Of a stretch of 64,000 bases of DNA, positions 60,396 to 64,000 are shown piece by piece. The DNA is from Owenia fusiformis (lineage: Eukaryota; Annelida; Polychaeta; Sabellida; Oweniidae). Position 1 is the stretch's first letter; every line of letters begins with the position of its first letter. Below the pieces are notes generated by a model that was not told where the DNA came from, did no database searches, and worked only from the letters and a program-made list of their open reading frames with translations. Location: assembly GCA_903813345.2 (NCBI GenBank), contig CAIIXF020000008.1, forward strand, positions 34,556,867 to 34,620,866, read 5' to 3'. A program made the translations under genes and the position numbers.

Positions 60396-62227
60396 CACAG
60401 CGAAAAATGATACAATATCCTGCCTGGATATTTGCGAAATATTATAGTGATATGGAACGTATCCTTAAGAATCCGTGACAAATACTCTAAGTATCGCGAT
60501 TTTGGAGATTCACGGATATTAGTGAGAGACGGAACACTGGTATCCTGAAATATCCATAGTTCTGGATACTACTGATATACATCACGTCTTTTCGCGTATT
60601 CTTAGGGGTATGACTAATATATGATTCGAATACTCACAAATATAGCTGAATATTCAACAATTTTCCGGGATATTTAGGGATACAGTTCGTAATATTTTTG
60701 GGATATTCACGAATACGGTCGGGATTGCAAGGAGATTTTCGTTCATATTACCTAACAAACTAAACACGAAATGACGCATTTAAATACGTACAGTTTATTA
60801 TCTCATCAATACAAATGAGATGTACGATAGGTGTAAGCATTAAAACATCTGATCACAAGGATGTATAACAATGACCACATCGATGTACTTAGGCTGTTCT
60901 GCTACTTTTACATCTCCTACTTGACGTCCTTCTTCACTTAGGAACTGATGTGGCTGCCATGCTGATCATTGTGTGTTCAATAATTTGAATTTCGACTTGT
61001 AGGAAAATGCTCGATGTTTAAATTAGGGGCATTGATAACGTTGTAAGTTGTAACGATATTTCGTCTCAATTTATTGATAGCGCGCGGACGTCAGAGAGCA
61101 AACTTCCGGTTTGATTGCAATGTTTTAATGGCGACTAATATTTGTGTTTGTTACCTTATTTAAAAGCCATTTTCAGTGTCTACGAATATCGAAATGTAGT
61201 AAACAAAAGTTTCCTAGTAAAGTTCATAAGATTCTCTACAAGATGAATTCACGTTTATATCTTGAAAGTACGACCGAAGCCAGATATAATGAGAAAACTA
61301 CGAAATGTACAAGCTAAAATTCGACAGATTCACGGTATTATTGAAACAAATCAGTTGACATAAAGGAAATGTTGTTTCTACTTTAGTTGTTATAAACGTT
61401 AATATACCCTCCATGCTTAGAAGCAAACTTTTCTTCGAAGCGCAGCTTATTGTCGATGAAATCGTTGATTGAATTTCCCAAACAAACACAAGTTGGAGTA
61501 CCCAAAAATATCCTTTCGAGGATATTTCCGGATATTCGAAGTATCGGTGTCTATGTCTATGTCGATAATCTGCAAAAGGCTCATAAGCCCATATGAAGCA
61601 GATATATGATTTAACAGTAATAGAATTTGAAAAGAATATAACTTAAAACCTTAACATTTAAGAATAGATATATTTTAGACAATATCCCAGGAACTTTATT
61701 TAATATTATCTTCCATGCTTAGAAGCAAACTTTTCTTCGAAGATCAGCTTATTGACGATGTAATCTTCGGTCATCATGAATTTCCTGTCTTACATATGTC
61801 TGAATTTCCCAAACACAAGTTTTTCGATGGCAGCCATTTTGAGCAGTTAAGATATCACGAGGAGAATGTTGTTTCACTGCAGAAATTCATACAAGATATT
61901 CCACATTCTATATGGCGAAACAAATGTTTCAATGACACTAAAATTGTTAATTGAACGTTATAATTTATGTACTAGCATAATTTCCAGGAATCAATATTCC
62001 GGATACTTAAAAAATTTTCTGGATACTAGGGTAGTCAACTATCCTGAAATATCCTTAATTCGGATATGTTGAAAGTTGGAAACTTGGAGTATCCAAAAAT
62101 ATCCCTTTGAGGATATTTCCAGATGTTCGAAGTATCGGTATATTTTAGGTTATTCAAGGATACCTCAAATATCCGGGATTTGCGATACGTACGGAAACTA
62201 TAGGATATTACACCATTTTTCGCTGTG
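60396..62227. mobile_element. CACTA-like non-autonomous element
   Basis: Ends CACAGCGAAAAATG and CATTTTTCGCTGTG with GAC on both sides (3-bp apparent duplication). Dozens of GGATAT/ATATCC motifs are concentrated in the outer ~300 bp at each end, like the subterminal repeats of CACTA (EnSpm) elements. The middle contains a duplicated block: CCATGCTTAGAAGCAAACTT at 61413 and 61712. The second copy is open for 79 codons (61715-61954), which may be a remnant of a captured or transposon gene; I do not recognise it. Confidence 0.7.
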
Positions 62228-63069
62228 GACGAGCAATAAGTTTACCTTCATTTAACCTTCTAATTCAAGTCTGATTTGAAAGAAAAATTAACTGCACAAT
62301 ATTGTCATGGCGAAATTTACAAAACAATAACCAGTTTGTTTATTTTGCAAATAATATTAAAATAAGAGCTGGTTTTCGAGACTTGAAAAAATGTGACGCA
62401 TCGATTTTCTACCACAAATTCCATACATATCAATTTTTACCAACGCCCCAAGTGGATTTCTTGACCGTTTTCCAAAATTCAAAAACATTTTAGAAATATT
62501 GTCCTCGAGATCTTGCTACCCTGTGAATTTTGTCATGATTAAATAAGGATAAAGTATTTTATTTTTAGGTTGACTAAACTTGACAAAAATGTGACGCTTG
62601 TCGTTTTTGACGTTGTAAGGCTGTTTGCGCCCTATGCTGCTCATTGTTTTGTCTTGGTTTTTTGACGCCATAATGTTACGCTAATTGTCCCCAGTTTCGT
62701 GCGACGTGTAAATTATATTGAAATTAATTTCCTAATGATTAATAAAACAACCTCTCACTCAGGAAATAAGGCATTTATATATTTGTGTATTATCTCTCTC
62801 GGTATAGGATAAAAAAGCATACATATTTGTCTTTGCATCGAAAATATATTCAACAAATAGATAAAATATAAAAATGCTAGCTTATAACGTTTACACCTGA
62901 GGCCTTGGTATACGTTATAAAATGTACTTATGTTGGTAATGCCTAGTATCACGGGGTACCATCGAATAATTTTGGCAACGTACCGGAGAACGACATTTTA
63001 CTAAGAAATGGCAATAATTTAGCACAATATATTTTTTAACGAGACTTCTACTTCGATTTTGACAAAAGT
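62228..63069. other. Intergenic, no gene seen
   Basis: Nothing supported. Confidence 0.4.
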
Positions 63070-63170
63070 AAGTATTCCATGCAATGGCTATTTCATTCAT
63101 GAGTTTGTAGGAATTCTGTTGGAACCCAGTTCTGATCAAGTACGAAGTTATTGAAATCGGCGCAGTCGGA
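63070..63170. repeat. Diverged fragment of the MITE family at 18936-19791
   Basis: TATTCCATGCAATGGCTATT, then TTATTGAAATCGGCGCAGTC, aligns in order with TACTCCATGCAATGGATATA and CTATTGAAAATGGCGCCGGA at about 19100-19195. Confidence 0.5.
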
Positions 63171-63736
63171 CTTTACTCCGAAAGATGGTTTTTTGATTAT
63201 AACTTTTTACAACATTTAAGTATAGACTTTTGAAAAAAGTACAGAATAGTCCTTATACTATTGAATAATTCTGTTATTTCTGATTCACACGACTCTGATT
63301 TGTTTAATTAAAAAAAAGTTTTAAAAATATTACTTAGGAACGTAACCGGAGCTGGGAACGTAACCGGAGCAGATCAGTTAAATTATATAATTTAAAAAAA
63401 TAAAATATATGATTTAAAGCATATATATTATTTACAAACACATATGAATGTTAAAATGAGCATTCATTACCCTTCACTTACAGGAAAATCAATGCATGGC
63501 AATTAGTATAAATTAGAAATTAATTAGAAATTAGTATAACAGAGTGGGATCTAATAGTTCGCTGAACAAATACAATGGGTGAAATCAAATACCTTTATAC
63601 CATACCTTTATACCAATAGTTCTGGAAGAAGGATGTTTCCTATATGATCCAGATCTTTTTGTGTTGTTGTGTCTTACTAATTAATTGGTGGGGGGGGGGA
63701 GTTGTTATAATGCTCACTGGACATGGGTTTAGAGAA

Positions 63737-64000
63737 TCAGCTATGGTAGTGGTACATCTGGCTTGCTAGATGTCTGTCTATTTCATTCTTGAACTGGTTG
63801 ATACTTTCCACATCAATGGCAGACTGGGGTAGACTGTTCCAGGTATTCACAATTCTGTTGCCAAGGACATTTTTTCTCACATCAAGTCTGCTATATCTGT
63901 GATCTAGTTTTTCTGTGTTTCCTCTTGTCCTGGTATTATCTGATTTCTGGGCGATGTCACTGATTTGTATTCGGTCGTAACCTTTTAGAATCTTGAAGAT
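63737..64000 (-). mobile_element. C-terminus of a LINE reverse transcriptase (cut by window end)
   Basis: Open on the minus strand from the window edge to TGA at 63737. The 87 residues include TRTRGNTEKLDHRYSRLDVR and GNRIVNTWNSLPQSAIDVES, the familiar R..R..FF..R..N.WN.LP pattern at the end of the reverse transcriptase of CR1/Jockey-type LINEs. The rest of the element lies to the right of the window. Confidence 0.85.

Overview
The window is nuclear DNA of an invertebrate animal. It is AT-rich, its genes are split by long introns with GT..AG borders, polyadenylation signals follow the stop codons, and it is full of MITE-like and LINE-like debris. The gene set and the 2A-like leader on one gene fit a marine invertebrate, perhaps a lophotrochozoan such as a mollusc. 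That placement is an inference with low confidence.

Layout. Positions 60-1025 (minus) hold the first three coding exons of a helical-repeat (HEAT/ARM-like) protein that runs off the left edge. It shares a 267-bp divergent promoter with XRN2, the nuclear 5'-3' exoribonuclease. XRN2 fills 1293-47844 (plus). I could rebuild it as 28 coding exons with consistent splice phases, giving 961 residues, close to human XRN2. Two complete genes lie antisense inside its introns. Gamma-glutamyl hydrolase (9 exons, 346 aa, 12389-7851) sits in intron 8. A 1596-residue protein (32589-27568) sits in intron 17; it joins an N-terminal 2A-like signal, a DUF294/GlnD-like nucleotidyltransferase domain and 22 TPR repeats. 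After XRN2 comes a secreted tartrate-resistant (purple) acid phosphatase (50619-52804, plus) with a TATA promoter, a non-coding first exon and a decayed exon of a paralogue upstream. From 52.8 kb to the right edge I see no host gene, only transposon remnants, a degenerate tRNA-Val-like sequence and, at the edge, the C-terminus of a LINE reverse transcriptase (minus).

The XRN2 locus is unusual in how often its own exon borders have been copied: a poison copy of exon 6, a relict of part of exon 8, a seven-copy array of the exon 15/intron 15 border, an exon 17 border duplicated around a LINE and again further on, and decoy copies of the exon 22 acceptor. Intron 17 has a three-deep nest: a 5'-truncated LINE flanked by 57-bp direct repeats, a non-autonomous hAT element (8-bp target duplication) inside it, and another inverted-repeat element inside that.

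The best candidate for a little-described system is the 2A / nucleotidyltransferase / TPR gene. If the 2A-like motif works, one mRNA could yield a secretory form and a cytosolic form of a putative nucleotidyltransferase carrying a large, recently expanded TPR scaffold. Two extra copies of its translation start lie directly upstream in a 163-bp tandem array.
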